Positions 28,851 to 38,775 of a stretch of 64,000 bases of DNA are shown in pieces. The translations under genes and the position numbers were made by a program. Source of the stretch: Pseudomonas azadiae. Its GTDB lineage: Bacteria > Pseudomonadota > Gammaproteobacteria > Pseudomonadales > Pseudomonadaceae. The notes under the pieces were generated by a model. The model searched no databases, was not told where the DNA came from, and was given only the letters and a program-made list of their open reading frames with translations. Position 1 is the stretch's first letter, and every line of letters begins with the position of its first letter. The DNA lies in contig NZ_JAHSTY010000001.1 in NCBI RefSeq assembly GCF_019145355.1, positions 2,108,001-2,172,000 on the forward strand, given 5' to 3'.

Positions 28851-28866
28851 TGGCCCAACCTTTGCT
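28851..28866 (+). promoter_or_regulatory. Sigma-54 (-24/-12) promoter of the ethanolamine genes
   Basis: TGGCCCAACCTTTGCT matches TGGCACG-N4-TTGCW, with the invariant GG and GC exactly 10 bases apart. It lies 64 bases upstream of the aldehyde dehydrogenase ATG, leaving room for a leader of about 50 bases. Confidence 0.8.
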
Positions 28867-28930
28867 CTACGCTTTATCAAGCGCTTTGCGCTGCGCTCCC
28901 AATAAACATAAAAGCCAGGAGATACCCACC

Positions 28931-30451
28931 ATGCGTTACGCACACCCCGGTACTGAAGGTGCCATCGTTTCGTTCAAGGCCAAGTACGGCAACTACATCG
29001 GTGGCGAATTCGTTGCACCGGTCGATGGCAATTATTTCACCAACACTTCGCCGGTCAACGGCAAGCCAATCGCCGAATTCCCGCGCTCCACCGCCAAGGA
29101 CATCGACAAGGCACTGGACGCCGCCCATGCCGCCGCCGACGCCTGGGGCAAGACCTCCGCCCAGGACCGTTCGCTGGTCCTGCTGAAAATCGCCGACCGC
29201 ATCGAACAGAACCTCGAACTGCTGGCCATCACCGAAACCTGGGACAACGGCAAGGCCGTGCGTGAAACACTCAACGCCGACATCCCATTGGCCGCCGACC
29301 ACTTCCGTTATTTCGCCGGCTGCATCCGCGCGCAGGAAGGCACCAGCGCCGAGATCAACGAACACACCGCGTCCTATCACTTCCATGAACCGCTGGGCGT
29401 GGTCGGCCAGATCATCCCGTGGAACTTCCCGCTGCTGATGGCCGCCTGGAAACTCGCCCCGGCCCTGGCCGCCGGTAACTGCGTGGTGCTCAAGCCGGCC
29501 GAGCAAACGCCGCTGGGCATCAATGTGCTGATGGAGTTGGTCGGCGATCTGTTGCCACCGGGCGTGCTGAACGTGGTGCACGGTTTCGGCAAGGAAGCCG
29601 GCGAAGCCCTGGCCACCAGCAAGCGCATCGCCAAGATTGCGTTCACCGGCTCCACGCCGGTGGGCTCGCACATCATGCATGCGGCAGCCGAGAACATCAT
29701 TCCGTCCACCGTTGAACTGGGCGGCAAGTCGCCGAACATCTTCTTCGCCGACATCATGAAAGCCGAACCCTCGTTTATCGAAAAGGCCGCTGAAGGCCTG
29801 GTGCTGGCGTTCTTCAACCAGGGCGAAGTGTGCACATGCCCTTCCCGCGCGCTGGTGGAAGAGTCGATCTACGACGACTTCATGAAAGTGGTGATGAAGA
29901 AAGTCGAGCAGATCAAACGCGGCGACCCGCTGGACACCGACACCATGGTCGGTGCCCAGGCGTCCGAGCAGCAATTCGACAAGATCCTGTCCTACCTGGA
30001 AATCGCCAAGGGCGAAGGCGCGCAACTGCTCACCGGTGGCAAGGTCGAGAAGCTCGAAGGCGATATGGCCGGCGGCTATTACATCCAGCCGACCCTGCTC
30101 AAGGGCACCAATGAAATGCGCGTCTTCCAGGAAGAAATCTTCGGCCCGGTGGTGAGCATCACCACGTTCAAGGACGAGGCCGAAGCCCTGGCGATTGCCA
30201 ACGACACCGAGTTCGGCCTGGGCGCCGGCGTGTGGACCCGCGACATCAACCGCGCCTACCGCATGGGCCGGGCGATCAAGGCGGGCCGCGTGTGGACCAA
30301 CTGCTACCACCTTTACCCCGCGCACGCCGCGTTTGGCGGTTACAAGAAGTCCGGCGTGGGGCGTGAGACGCACAAGATGATGTTGGATCATTACCAGCAG
30401 ACCAAGAACCTGCTGGTGAGTTACGACATCAACCCGTTGGGCTTTTTCTAA
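28931..30451 (+). CDS. exaC: NAD-dependent (acet)aldehyde dehydrogenase of ethanolamine catabolism
   Basis: A 506-residue aldehyde dehydrogenase that would oxidise the acetaldehyde released by ethanolamine ammonia-lyase to acetate. Motifs: the general-base Glu in [13 protein letters not shown], the catalytic Cys in [13 protein letters not shown], and [17 protein letters not shown]. It has the ExaC/AcoD-type N-terminus ([20 protein letters not shown]). ATG at 28931 with AGGAGA upstream; longer frames lie in the promoter region. The close relative in P. aeruginosa (PA4022) has also been described as a hydrazone dehydrogenase. Confidence 0.94.
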   Translation: MRYAHPGTEGAIVSFKAKYGNYIGGEFVAPVDGNYFTNTSPVNGKPIAEFPRSTAKDIDKALDAAHAAADAWGKTSAQDRSLVLLKIADRIEQNLELLAITETWDNGKAVRETLNADIPLAADHFRYFAGCIRAQEGTSAEINEHTASYHFHEPLGVVGQIIPWNFPLLMAAWKLAPALAAGNCVVLKPAEQTPLGINVLMELVGDLLPPGVLNVVHGFGKEAGEALATSKRIAKIAFTGSTPVGSHIMHAAAENIIPSTVELGGKSPNIFFADIMKAEPSFIEKAAEGLVLAFFNQGEVCTCPSRALVEESIYDDFMKVVMKKVEQIKRGDPLDTDTMVGAQASEQQFDKILSYLEIAKGEGAQLLTGGKVEKLEGDMAGGYYIQPTLLKGTNEMRVFQEEIFGPVVSITTFKDEAEALAIANDTEFGLGAGVWTRDINRAYRMGRAIKAGRVWTNCYHLYPAHAAFGGYKKSGVGRETHKMMLDHYQQTKNLLVSYDINPLGFF

Positions 30452-30487
30452 CTAACTCCCCACTCTCACATTTGAAATGCAATCAAA

Positions 30488-30576
30488 TGTGGGAGCTGGC
30501 TTGCCTGCGATAGCGGCGTGTCAGTTGGCTGTGCATTGGCTGAGACACCGCAATCGCAGGCAAGCCAGCTCCCACA
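30488..30576. repeat. REP doublet (REPIN)
   Basis: TGTGGGAGCTGGCTTGCCTG and its reverse complement face each other between the aldehyde dehydrogenase and permease genes. It might fold in the message and separate expression of the two. Confidence 0.9.
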
Positions 30577-30661
30577 GTTTCAGATTTTCATAAGTACTTG
30601 CGAACTGCATTCGGCACACAGAGGCCGAGTTAAAAACAATAACAACGAAAGGTACTTCTCC

Positions 30662-32095
30662 ATGCCTAGCGAACCCACTGGATCCTCGGTCGACTTCGAA
30701 AAAGTCGATTCCCAATACTTCCAACAACGCGAATTGAAAAAAGGCGCCGCCGGCTGGGTGCTGCTGGTTGGCCTGGGTGTTGCCTACGTGATTTCCGGCG
30801 ACTACGCCGGCTGGAACTTCGGCCTGGCCCAAGGCGGCTGGGGCGGAATGTTCCTTGCGACATTGCTGATGGCCACCATGTACCTGTGCATGTGTTTTTC
30901 CCTGGCCGAACTGTCTTCCATGATCCCCACCGCCGGCGGTGGCTACGGTTTTGCCCGCAGCGCCTTTGGCCCTTGGGGCGGGTTCCTCACCGGCACCGCT
31001 ATCCTCATTGAGTACGCCATCGCCCCCGCCGCCATTGCGGTGTTTATCGGCGCCTATTGCGAGTCGCTGTTCGGTATCGGCGGCTGGATGATCTACCTGG
31101 CGTTCTACGTCATCTTTATCGGCATCCACATTTTTGGTGTCGGCGAAGCCTTGAAGCTGATGTTTGTGATCACCGCCGTGGCGGCGATTGCCTTGGGTGT
31201 ATTCCTGGTGGCGATGGTGCCGCACTTCAACGTCGCCAACCTGCTGGATATTCCAGTGAGCGAAGCCAAGGGCGCCAGCACCTTCCTGCCGTTCGGCTAT
31301 GTGGGTGTGTGGGCGGCGATTCCCTACGCCATCTGGTTTTTCCTCGCGGTAGAGGGTGTGCCCCTGGCGGCTGAAGAAACCAAGAACCCGAAACGCGACC
31401 TGCCGCGCGGCTTGATCGGCGCCATTGTGGTGCTGACCAGCTTTGCCCTGCTGATCCTGGTCATCGCTCCGGGTGGCGCGGGCACCAATGCCCTGGTCAA
31501 ATCCGGCAACCCGCTGGTGGAAGCGCTGGCCTTGGCCTACGGCGGTTCGACCTGGATGGGCAGCTTCGTCAACCTGGTTGGGCTGGCCGGGCTGATCGCG
31601 AGCTTTTTCTCGATCATCTATGCCTATTCGCGGCAGATCTTCGCGCTGTCCCGTGCCGGCTACCTGCCGCGCAAACTGTCCCAGACCAACAAAAGCAAGG
31701 CGCCGGTGCTGGCATTGGTCATCCCCGGCATCATCGGGTTTGGCTTGTCGCTGACCGGCCAGGGTGACTTGCTGATCCTGGTGGCAGTGTTCGGCGCGAC
31801 CATTTCCTATGTACTGATGATGGCCGCGCACATCACCCTGCGCATCCGTCGCCCCAAAATGGATCGCCCGTACCGTACACCGGGCGGCATCTTCACTTCG
31901 GGCGTCGCGCTGGTACTGGCCTGCGTGGCCGTAGTGGCGGGCTTTCTGGTGGATCCGCGGGTGGTGATTGGCGCCGCGATCATCTATGGAGTATTAATTG
32001 CTTACTTTGCTTTCTACAGCCGGCATCACTTGGTTGCGGGCACGCCCGAAGAGGAATTCGCGGCGATCCAGGCCGCAGAGGCCGCCCTGCACTGA
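30662..32095 (+). CDS. eat: Ethanolamine permease (APC superfamily)
   Basis: A 477-residue transporter with about twelve hydrophobic segments. The soluble N-terminus (MPSEPTGSSVDFEKVDSQYF) leads to a first segment GWVLLVGLGVAYVISGDYAG, then SLAELSSMIPTAGGGYGFAR, the typical APC helix-3 motif, and GVPLAAEETKNPKRDLPRG. Length and order (aldehyde dehydrogenase, permease, eutB, eutC) match the ethanolamine permease Eat. ATG at 30662 has AAAGG upstream; the longer frame starts inside the REP. Confidence 0.94.
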   Translation: MPSEPTGSSVDFEKVDSQYFQQRELKKGAAGWVLLVGLGVAYVISGDYAGWNFGLAQGGWGGMFLATLLMATMYLCMCFSLAELSSMIPTAGGGYGFARSAFGPWGGFLTGTAILIEYAIAPAAIAVFIGAYCESLFGIGGWMIYLAFYVIFIGIHIFGVGEALKLMFVITAVAAIALGVFLVAMVPHFNVANLLDIPVSEAKGASTFLPFGYVGVWAAIPYAIWFFLAVEGVPLAAEETKNPKRDLPRGLIGAIVVLTSFALLILVIAPGGAGTNALVKSGNPLVEALALAYGGSTWMGSFVNLVGLAGLIASFFSIIYAYSRQIFALSRAGYLPRKLSQTNKSKAPVLALVIPGIIGFGLSLTGQGDLLILVAVFGATISYVLMMAAHITLRIRRPKMDRPYRTPGGIFTSGVALVLACVAVVAGFLVDPRVVIGAAIIYGVLIAYFAFYSRHHLVAGTPEEEFAAIQAAEAALH

Positions 32096-32159
32096 ATGCC
32101 GTAAACCTCGACGCGGGAGCCTTGTTTACCAGCGCCCCGCGTCATCAAGGAGACACTGT

Positions 32160-33554
32160 ATGGCAAGCTTTTCCCACGCGGTGGGCGCACAGACCTACCG
32201 TTTCGACAGCCTCAAGGACGTGATGGCCAAGGCCAGCCCCGCGCGCTCCGGGGATTTTCTCGCCGGCGTCGCCGCGCAAAATGACGGTGAGCGGGTGGCG
32301 GCGCAAATGGTGCTGGCGAACATCCCGCTCAAACACTTTCTGCAGGAAGTGCTGATCCCGTATGAAAGTGACGAAGTCACCCGCCTGATCATCGACACCC
32401 ACGACAAGCAGGCGTTTGCCGCCGTCAGCCACCTGACCGTCGGCGGCCTGCGTGACTGGCTGCTCAGCGACGCAGCCGATGAACAATCCCTGCGCGCGCT
32501 GGCGCCAGGGCTGACACCGGAAATGGCCGCCGCCGTGTCCAAGATCATGCGTGTGCAGGACCTGGTACTGGTGGCGCAGAAGATCCGCGTGGTCACGCAA
32601 TTTCGCGGCACCATGGGCCTGCGCGGGCGTTTATCCACACGCCTGCAACCCAACCATCCCACGGACGAACCGGCGGGGATCGCCGCGAGCATCCTCGACG
32701 GCCTGCTGTATGGCAACGGCGACGCCATGATCGGCATCAACCCGGCCACCGACAGCACCGCCTCGATCTGCGCCATGCTGGAGATGCTCGACGCGATCAT
32801 CCAGCGCTACGAGATCCCGACCCAGGCCTGCGTGCTGACCCACGTCACCACCTCCATCGAGGCGATCAACCGTGGCGTGCCGCTGGACCTGGTATTCCAG
32901 TCGATTGCCGGCACCGAAGCGGCCAATGCCAGCTTCGGCATCAGCCTGAGCCTGCTGCAGGAAGGTTACGACGCGGGCTTGAGCCTCAATCGCGGCACGT
33001 TGGGGCAGAACCTGATGTATTTCGAAACCGGCCAGGGCAGCGCCTTGTCGGCCAACGCGCACTTTGGCGTGGACCAGCAAACCTGCGAAACCCGTGCCTA
33101 TGCCGTGGCGCGGCACTTCAAGCCGTTTCTGGTGAACACCGTGGTCGGTTTCATCGGCCCTGAGTACCTTTACAACGGCAAGCAGATCATCCGCGCGGGT
33201 CTTGAAGACCACTTCTGCGGCAAGTTGCTCGGCGTGCCCATGGGTTGCGACATCTGCTACACCAACCACGCCGAAGCCGACCAGGACGACATGGACACGC
33301 TGCTGACCTTGCTGAGTGTGGCCGGGATCAACTTCATCATGGGCATCCCCGGCTCCGACGACATCATGCTCAACTACCAGACCACCTCGTTTCACGACGC
33401 CTTGTACGCCCGCCAGACGCTGGGGTTGAAACCGGCGCCTGAGTTTGAACAGTGGTTGGCGAAGATGGGCATCTTCACGCAAGCCGACGGCAAGGTGCGC
33501 TTCGGCAACAGCCTGCCGCCAGCGTTCCGCCACGCCTTGGCGCAACTGGGATGA
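32160..33554 (+). CDS. eutB: Ethanolamine ammonia-lyase large subunit
   Basis: A 464-residue TIM-barrel subunit of the adenosylcobalamin-dependent lyase that splits ethanolamine into acetaldehyde and ammonia. Conserved stretches include [34 protein letters not shown] and the C-terminal [22 protein letters not shown] at 32160 follows AAGGAGACACTGT. No microcompartment shell genes accompany it, so this is the short, shell-free Pseudomonas form of the pathway. Confidence 0.97.
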   Translation: MASFSHAVGAQTYRFDSLKDVMAKASPARSGDFLAGVAAQNDGERVAAQMVLANIPLKHFLQEVLIPYESDEVTRLIIDTHDKQAFAAVSHLTVGGLRDWLLSDAADEQSLRALAPGLTPEMAAAVSKIMRVQDLVLVAQKIRVVTQFRGTMGLRGRLSTRLQPNHPTDEPAGIAASILDGLLYGNGDAMIGINPATDSTASICAMLEMLDAIIQRYEIPTQACVLTHVTTSIEAINRGVPLDLVFQSIAGTEAANASFGISLSLLQEGYDAGLSLNRGTLGQNLMYFETGQGSALSANAHFGVDQQTCETRAYAVARHFKPFLVNTVVGFIGPEYLYNGKQIIRAGLEDHFCGKLLGVPMGCDICYTNHAEADQDDMDTLLTLLSVAGINFIMGIPGSDDIMLNYQTTSFHDALYARQTLGLKPAPEFEQWLAKMGIFTQADGKVRFGNSLPPAFRHALAQLG

Positions 33555-33565
33555 AGGAGCCGACT

Positions 33566-34384
33566 GTGCCACTCGACCTGCCTGACAACCCATGGCTGCA
33601 ACTGCGCCGACTCACCCCGGCGCGCATTGCCCTGGGCCGCACCGGCACCAGCCTCCCCACCAGCGCGCAGCTGGATTTCCAATTCGCCCACGCCCAGGCG
33701 CGGGACGCGGTGCATTTGCCGTTTGACCATGGAGGTCTCAGCAGCCAGTTGGCCGACCGTGGCCGCGACAGCCTGTTGCTGCACAGTGCCGCCGCCGACC
33801 GCCACAGCTACCTGCAGCGCCCGGACCTGGGGCGGCGGCTCAGTGATGAGTCGGCCCAGGCCTTGCGTGATCACGCCTCGGCCAATCCCGACGGGGTGGA
33901 CCTGGCGGTGGTGGTGGCCGATGGTTTATCGGCGCTGGCCGTGCATAAACATACCTTGCCGTTTCTGACACGCCTGGAAGAACACACCCACGCCGAAGGC
34001 TGGACTTTGTCGCCGGTCATTCTCGTGGAACAGGGCCGCGTCGCAGTGGCGGATGAGATCGGGCAATTGCTCGGCGCCAAAATGGTGGTGATCCTGATCG
34101 GCGAACGGCCCGGGCTCAGCTCGCCGGACAGCCTGGGCCTGTATTTCACCTACAACCCCAAAGTGGGCCTCACCGACGCCTATCGCAATTGCATCTCCAA
34201 CGTGCGCCTCGAAGGCCTGAGCTACGGCATGGCGGCCCACCGTCTGCTGTACTTGATGCGAGAGGCGTGTCGCCGGCAGTTGTCGGGGGTCCATCTCAAG
34301 GACGAAGCGCAAGTCCAAACCATCGAGTCCGACGATCCCGACTTGATGAAAGATAACTTCCTGCTCAGCCCGCCGGAGGACTGA
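33566..34384 (+). CDS. eutC: Ethanolamine ammonia-lyase small subunit
   Basis: A 272-residue partner of EutB that helps bind adenosylcobalamin. Visible motifs are [20 protein letters not shown] near the start, [15 protein letters not shown] in the middle and [21 protein letters not shown] choose the GTG at 33566: AAGGAG lies 6 bases before it, overlapping the eutB stop. An ATG at 33551 would add five residues but has no ribosome site. Confidence 0.96.
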   Translation: MPLDLPDNPWLQLRRLTPARIALGRTGTSLPTSAQLDFQFAHAQARDAVHLPFDHGGLSSQLADRGRDSLLLHSAAADRHSYLQRPDLGRRLSDESAQALRDHASANPDGVDLAVVVADGLSALAVHKHTLPFLTRLEEHTHAEGWTLSPVILVEQGRVAVADEIGQLLGAKMVVILIGERPGLSSPDSLGLYFTYNPKVGLTDAYRNCISNVRLEGLSYGMAAHRLLYLMREACRRQLSGVHLKDEAQVQTIESDDPDLMKDNFLLSPPED

Positions 34385-34473
34385 TCGCTGCACGATTGCG
34401 CTTTTTCACGCCATTAGGCAGCATCGAGTCACGGCCGCGTGTGTGGTCACCCATTTGGAAGTTGAGGCCTGGC

Positions 34474-34932
34474 ATGCGGATTACTCAAGCGACCCTGGAA
34501 CACCTGGACCTGTTGACCCCGTTGTTCGTCAAATACCGCGAGTTCTACGGGGCCCTGCCCTTCCCGGATTCGTCGCGGGCCTTTCTGGAAAAACGCCTGC
34601 GCCGCCAGGAATCGGTGATTTACCTGGCGCTGGCGGATGATGACGACAAACGGCTACTGGGGTTTTGCCAGTTGTATCCGAGCTTTTCGTCGTTGTCGCT
34701 CAAGCGTGTGTGGATTCTTAACGACATCTATGTCGCCGAAGATGCGCGACGCCAGTTGGTGGCGGACAACCTGATGCGCACGGCCAAGAAGATGGCCAAG
34801 GAAACCCAGGCGGTACGGCTGCGGGTGTCGACCAGCAGCGACAACGAAGTGGCGCAGAAGACGTATGAGTCGATCGGGTTTCGGGAGGACACCGAATTCA
34901 AGAACTACACGTTGCCCATCAACGAGGATTAA
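34474..34932 (+). CDS. GNAT-family N-acetyltransferase
   Basis: A 152-residue acetyltransferase. The acetyl-CoA loop appears as NDIYVAEDARRQLVADNLM, a modified R/QxxGxG/A motif, preceded by LLGFCQLYPSFSSLSLKRVW. The C-terminal YESIGFREDTEF is also characteristic. Substrate unknown. It follows eutC as it does in P. aeruginosa (PA4026 from memory), so it may belong with the ethanolamine genes, but the 89-base gap leaves this open. Confidence 0.85.
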   Translation: MRITQATLEHLDLLTPLFVKYREFYGALPFPDSSRAFLEKRLRRQESVIYLALADDDDKRLLGFCQLYPSFSSLSLKRVWILNDIYVAEDARRQLVADNLMRTAKKMAKETQAVRLRVSTSSDNEVAQKTYESIGFREDTEFKNYTLPINED

Positions 34933-34970
34933 ACGAACATCTGTCGAACGCTGGCGAGGCTGGATATTTC

Positions 34971-35119
34971 TGTAGTGAGCGGGCTTGCCCCGCGCTGGGT
35001 GGCGAAGCCGCCCCAAAACCAGTCTGCCCAATTTCACCTGAAACACCGCAGCAACCGATTGGGGCGGCTTCGCCACCCAGCGCGGGCGGTGCGACGATTC
35101 GACAAGCCCGCTCACTACA
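34971..35119. repeat. Second-family REP pair with a 16-bp interruption in the right arm
   Basis: Same family as 14454-14587. The left arm TGTAGTGAGCGGGCTTGCCC is intact. In the right arm, between CAGCGCGGG and CAAGCCCGCTCACTACA, there are 16 extra bases (CGGTGCGACGATTCGA) absent from the other copy. It fills most of the gap after the acetyltransferase. Confidence 0.85.
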
Positions 35120-35139
35120 ATGCGTAGATACCCGTGGCT

Positions 35140-35163
35140 ATCGCAGGCAAGCCAGCTCCCACA
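35140..35163 (-). repeat. Single REP copy
   Basis: One isolated ATCGCAGGCAAGCCAGCTCC copy, next to the double element. The rest of the gap up to 35380 contains a TATAAT-like hexamer at about 35270-35275, which may be the dedA promoter, and nothing else I can support. Confidence 0.8.
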
Positions 35164-35380
35164 TAGGCCCTATTCCGCTATTTGGACATTCGATAACATT
35201 CACACCGCACCCCAGCATTTGCGCGACATCCCCCGCTACAAAACCAACACGCTTTTCACCACTCAATCCGTATAATGCGGACCTTTCAGGGTTGTAAGAA
35301 ATGCGGCATACACTTGTAGCCTTATTACCCGAGCTTCCGCACAGGCCTGCTGAGCCGGGCCATTCACACAGGTGCCACCC

Positions 35381-36037
35381 ATGGATTTCAACCCGCTCGA
35401 CCTTATCCTGCATCTCGATGTTTACCTCGACCTGCTGGTAACCAACTACGGTCCGTGGATCTACGCCATTCTGTTCCTGGTCATTTTTTGCGAAACCGGC
35501 CTGGTAGTCATGCCGTTCCTGCCGGGTGATTCGTTGCTGTTCATCGCCGGCGCCGTAGCGGCAGGCGGCGGCATGGACCCGGTGCTGCTGGGGGGCCTGT
35601 TGATGCTGGCGGCCATCCTCGGCGACAGCACCAACTACGTGATTGGGCGAACGGTGGGTGAACGCTTGTTCAACAACCCGAACTCGAAAATCTTCCGCCG
35701 CGACTACCTGCAAAAAACCCATGAGTTCTACGACAAGCACGGCGGCAAAACCGTGACTCTGGCGCGCTTCCTGCCGATCCTGCGCACCTTTGCGCCGTTC
35801 GTTGCCGGCATCGCGAAAATGCCCTACCCGCGCTTCTTCGGTTTCAGCGTGCTTGGCACCATCCTCTGGGTCGGTGGCCTGGTGACCCTGGGCTACTTCT
35901 TCGGCAACGTGCCGTTCATCAAGAAAAACCTGTCGCTGCTGGTGGTGTTCATCATCCTGCTGTCGCTGGTGCCGATGATCATTGGCGTGTTCCGCAGCCG
36001 CTTTGGCCGTGCGTCCTCCGAAGCCAAGCAGCAGTAA
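35381..36037 (+). CDS. DedA family membrane protein
   Basis: A 218-residue DedA/SNARE-associated protein. The family motifs FCETGLVVMPFLPGDSLLF, GDSTNYVIGRTVGERLF and LARFLPILRTFAPFVAGIAK are intact. DedA proteins support undecaprenyl-phosphate or phospholipid translocation. The ATG at 35381 (MDFNPLDLIL) is preferred over one three codons upstream. It is followed after 6 bases by the M90 peptidase gene. Confidence 0.94.
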   Translation: MDFNPLDLILHLDVYLDLLVTNYGPWIYAILFLVIFCETGLVVMPFLPGDSLLFIAGAVAAGGGMDPVLLGGLLMLAAILGDSTNYVIGRTVGERLFNNPNSKIFRRDYLQKTHEFYDKHGGKTVTLARFLPILRTFAPFVAGIAKMPYPRFFGFSVLGTILWVGGLVTLGYFFGNVPFIKKNLSLLVVFIILLSLVPMIIGVFRSRFGRASSEAKQQ

Positions 36038-36043
36038 CCTGCG

Positions 36044-36859
36044 ATGTGGTCCCTCAGCGCCTGGCGTCGCCAGCGCTTGCTGGCCAAGCACCCGATTGCC
36101 GGTGACACATGGCAGCGGGTGCGCGAACACCTGACCATTCTCGACGGCATCAGCCCCGAACAGGACCAGTGGCTGCGCGAAGCCTGCGTGCTGTTCCTCG
36201 CCGACAAACACCTCACCGCCCTGCCCGGCGTCGAACTGCACCAGGAACAACGCCTGCTGCTCGCCGCCCAGGCGCAACTGCCACTGATGAACCTGGGCGA
36301 CCTCGACTGGTACCAGGGCTTTCACGAAATCGTGCTGTACCCCGACGACTTCGTCAGCCCCCAGCGCCATCGCGACAGCAGCGGCGTCGAACATGAATGG
36401 GACGGCGAACACAGCGGCGAAGCCTGGCAACAGGGCCCGGTGATCCTCGCCTGGCCCGGCGTGCTGGCCAGTGGCAACTGGGAAGGCTACAACCTGGTCA
36501 TCCACGAATTGGCGCACAAGCTCGACATGCTCAACGGCGACGCCAACGGCCTGCCGCCGCTGCACAACGACATGCGCGTGCAGGAATGGGCCAGCGTGAT
36601 GCAAAGCGCCTATGACGACCTCAACCGCCAACTGGACGCCAACCCGGACGCCGACACCGAGATCGACCCCTACGCCGCGGAAAACCCGGCGGAATTCTTT
36701 GCCGTCACCAGCGAATATTTTTTTAGCGCCCCAGACCTGCTGGTCAATAGTTATCCACAGGTGTACGCCCAACTCAGCCGCTTTTATCGCCAGGATCCAC
36801 TGGCCCGCCTCGCCCTGCTGCAAGCGCGCGACCCACGTTATCAGCCGCAAGACGAATGA
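36044..36859 (+). CDS. mtfA: MtfA-like zinc peptidase (M90)
   Basis: A 271-residue M90-family protein. The metal site HELAHKLDMLNGDANG (HExxH) is in the middle, and NPAEFFAVTSEYFF supplies the third-ligand Glu region. E. coli MtfA binds the repressor Mlc and has aminopeptidase activity; the role in Pseudomonas is unknown. It is probably cotranscribed with dedA and precedes ppa. Confidence 0.9.
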   Translation: MWSLSAWRRQRLLAKHPIAGDTWQRVREHLTILDGISPEQDQWLREACVLFLADKHLTALPGVELHQEQRLLLAAQAQLPLMNLGDLDWYQGFHEIVLYPDDFVSPQRHRDSSGVEHEWDGEHSGEAWQQGPVILAWPGVLASGNWEGYNLVIHELAHKLDMLNGDANGLPPLHNDMRVQEWASVMQSAYDDLNRQLDANPDADTEIDPYAAENPAEFFAVTSEYFFSAPDLLVNSYPQVYAQLSRFYRQDPLARLALLQARDPRYQPQDE

Positions 36860-36968
36860 CCGTACGACGTCTGGCGCATGGCATCGGCGTCAGAATATGC
36901 CTATAATCGCCGCCACTTTTAGGCCAATCCGGCCATGTCATATGGTCAACTAACGGGGGCAACGCCCA

Positions 36969-37496
36969 ATGAGCTATAGCAAGATTCCGGCTGGCAAAGA
37001 CCTGCCGAACGACATCTACGTCGCCATCGAGATTCCGGCCAACCACGCGCCGATCAAATACGAAATCGACAAAGACAGCGACTGCCTGTTCGTTGACCGT
37101 TTCATGGCCACCCCTATGTTCTACCCGGCCAACTACGGTTTTATCCCCAACACCCTGGCTGACGACGGCGACCCCCTCGACGTGCTGGTGGTAACCCCTT
37201 ACCCCGTCACCCCAGGCTCGGTCATCCGCGCCCGCCCGGTCGGCATCCTGCACATGACCGACGACGGCGGCGGCGACGCCAAGGTTATCGCGGTCCCCCA
37301 CGACAAGCTGTCGCAGTTGTACGTGGACGTGAAGGAATACACCGACCTGCCGCCCCTGTTGCTGGAACAGATCAAGCACTTCTTCGAGAACTACAAAGAC
37401 CTCGAAAAAGGCAAATGGGTGAAGATCGACGGTTGGGGCGACGCAGAAGCCGCCCGCGCCGAGATCATGAAGTCGGTCGCCGCCTACAAAGGCTGA
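36969..37496 (+). CDS. ppa: Inorganic pyrophosphatase
   Basis: A 175-residue family I soluble pyrophosphatase. The signature [16 protein letters not shown] with its three metal-binding Asp residues is present, as are the N-terminal [20 protein letters not shown] and [12 protein letters not shown]. It ends 29 bases before a strong terminator. Confidence 0.98.
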   Translation: MSYSKIPAGKDLPNDIYVAIEIPANHAPIKYEIDKDSDCLFVDRFMATPMFYPANYGFIPNTLADDGDPLDVLVVTPYPVTPGSVIRARPVGILHMTDDGGGDAKVIAVPHDKLSQLYVDVKEYTDLPPLLLEQIKHFFENYKDLEKGKWVKIDGWGDAEAARAEIMKSVAAYKG

Positions 37497-37524
37497 TACC
37501 CGCTCCTCATTGCACTCGCAATTG

Positions 37525-37553
37525 AAAAAGCCCCGATCATTCGGGGCTTTTTT
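37525..37553 (+). terminator. Rho-independent terminator of ppa
   Basis: Stem AAAAGCCCCGA / TCGGGGCTTTT with a 4-base loop, running into a T tract (TTTTTT). Confidence 0.93.
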
Positions 37554-37709
37554 GTGGGCAATTTTAAACACCTGGTTCAATACTTTATAAACACCGTTTA
37601 ACTAGCACGTGAATCTGAAGTATCAAGCTACAACTAAGCAAAAGCCTACACGCGCAACTCAACGCATGGTTTATTTGATCTGTAAATCCCGCCAGTAAAC
37701 TCTGCGTTT

Positions 37710-38486
37710 ATGAATACATCAGGTGATCGTTTAAAAGCACTACTGCGGGAAGTTCATCTTTCCGCCTCCGACTTCGCCAAGAACCGCAATGTCACGCCTC
37801 AACACGTGAACAACTGGTTCAAGCGCGGTGTACCCATGGGCCGACTCAACGAGATCGCAGAATTGCTCTGCGTCTCCAGCCGTTGGCTGCGCACCGGCGA
37901 AGGCCCCAAACACCCACCGGCCAACTTTCTGCTGGAAGGCCCGGACACCCGAAAAGGACTGCCCACACTGCGCGAAGGAAGCGGCAAATACCTCACAGGC
38001 CCCGCCTGCACCCCAGAAAAAATCGACGTGGAGATCGACCTCCACGCCTCATTCACCTCAACCGAACGCATCCGCATCTCGCTGCACACCTTCGAAACCC
38101 TTAACGTCAACCCCGACCGCGCCCTGGGCGCCTACATGGTCGACAACAGCATGACCGACATCATCCAACAAGGCGCCACCCTCGCCGTGGACCGAGGCCG
38201 CACCCAAATCATCGACGGCGAGATCTACGCCGTAGAGCACGACGGCATGCTGCGCATCAAATACCTCTACAACCGACCCGGAGGTGGTTTGCGCATGCGT
38301 AGCCACAATGCAAGCGAACATCCCGACGAATACCTCACCTACGAGCAACGCTTCGAACAGAATTTCCAGATTCTGGGCTGGGTATTCTGGTGGTCCACCC
38401 TCAACAACCGCAGGCCACCGGTGCCGCTGGATGATCACCTGCTGGGCTGGGAAGGCGCTAAATCGGATCCGGAGGTGGGCAACTGA
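37710..38486 (+). CDS. S24/LexA-type transcriptional regulator with N-terminal helix-turn-helix
   Basis: A 258-residue phage-repressor-like regulator. The N-terminal HTH is at about residues 15-55 (SASDFAKNRNVTPQHVNNWF). The C-terminal S24 domain keeps the autoprotease pair: Ser in MVDNSMTDI (in place of GxSMxP) and Lys in MLRIKYLYNRPGG. Ala-Gly cleavage-site placement could not be verified. Such proteins often control SOS- or damage-induced prophage or bacteriocin genes, but no such genes are next to it. The upstream gap from 37554 is AT-rich and without a gene. Confidence 0.85.
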   Translation: MNTSGDRLKALLREVHLSASDFAKNRNVTPQHVNNWFKRGVPMGRLNEIAELLCVSSRWLRTGEGPKHPPANFLLEGPDTRKGLPTLREGSGKYLTGPACTPEKIDVEIDLHASFTSTERIRISLHTFETLNVNPDRALGAYMVDNSMTDIIQQGATLAVDRGRTQIIDGEIYAVEHDGMLRIKYLYNRPGGGLRMRSHNASEHPDEYLTYEQRFEQNFQILGWVFWWSTLNNRRPPVPLDDHLLGWEGAKSDPEVGN

Positions 38487-38530
38487 GAGGGATGTGGGTA
38501 TCATGCCCCGCACATTTGGCAGGGGGTGGC

Positions 38531-38647
38531 TTGAAGCTATTCACCCTGCCCGGCGATGCGGAGGAGTTCCCGCGTATGCCCCTACTATTCAGCCCGACGC
38601 AATGTGGGCTGAGCGATTTGAAGGCTGGCGAGGTTTACCAAAAATAG
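38531..38647 (+). CDS. Possible 38-residue small protein
   Basis: A TTG-started frame (KLFTLPGDAEEFPRMPLLFS after the start, ending AGEVYQK) follows a GGGGG ribosome-like site and stops 18 bases before a terminator. Its compact fit between the regulator and the terminator is the only evidence. It could equally be non-coding. Confidence 0.3.
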   Translation: MKLFTLPGDAEEFPRMPLLFSPTQCGLSDLKAGEVYQK

Positions 38648-38665
38648 ACTGAACCAGTCCCCGAG

Positions 38666-38690
38666 AAGCCGGCCACAAGCCGGCTTTTTA
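38666..38690 (+). terminator. Rho-independent terminator after the S24 regulator
   Basis: Stem AAGCCGGC / GCCGGCTT with a 5-base loop followed by TTTTT. Confidence 0.88.
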
Positions 38691-38708
38691 ATGCCTGTAA
38701 AAATCCGA

Positions 38709-38740
38709 TTCAAGTGTCCAACAGCTGTTGGACACTTGAA
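38709..38740. repeat. Perfect 32-bp palindrome
   Basis: TTCAAGTGTCCAACAG is followed directly by its reverse complement CTGTTGGACACTTGAA, with no spacer. It lies between the regulator's terminator and the end of the DUF6124 gene. It has no T run, so it may be a protein-binding site or cruciform rather than a classic terminator. Confidence 0.85.
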
Positions 38741-38775
38741 TGACCAAAGCGGGCGGCTTCCGCGCCTGAAGGGTG

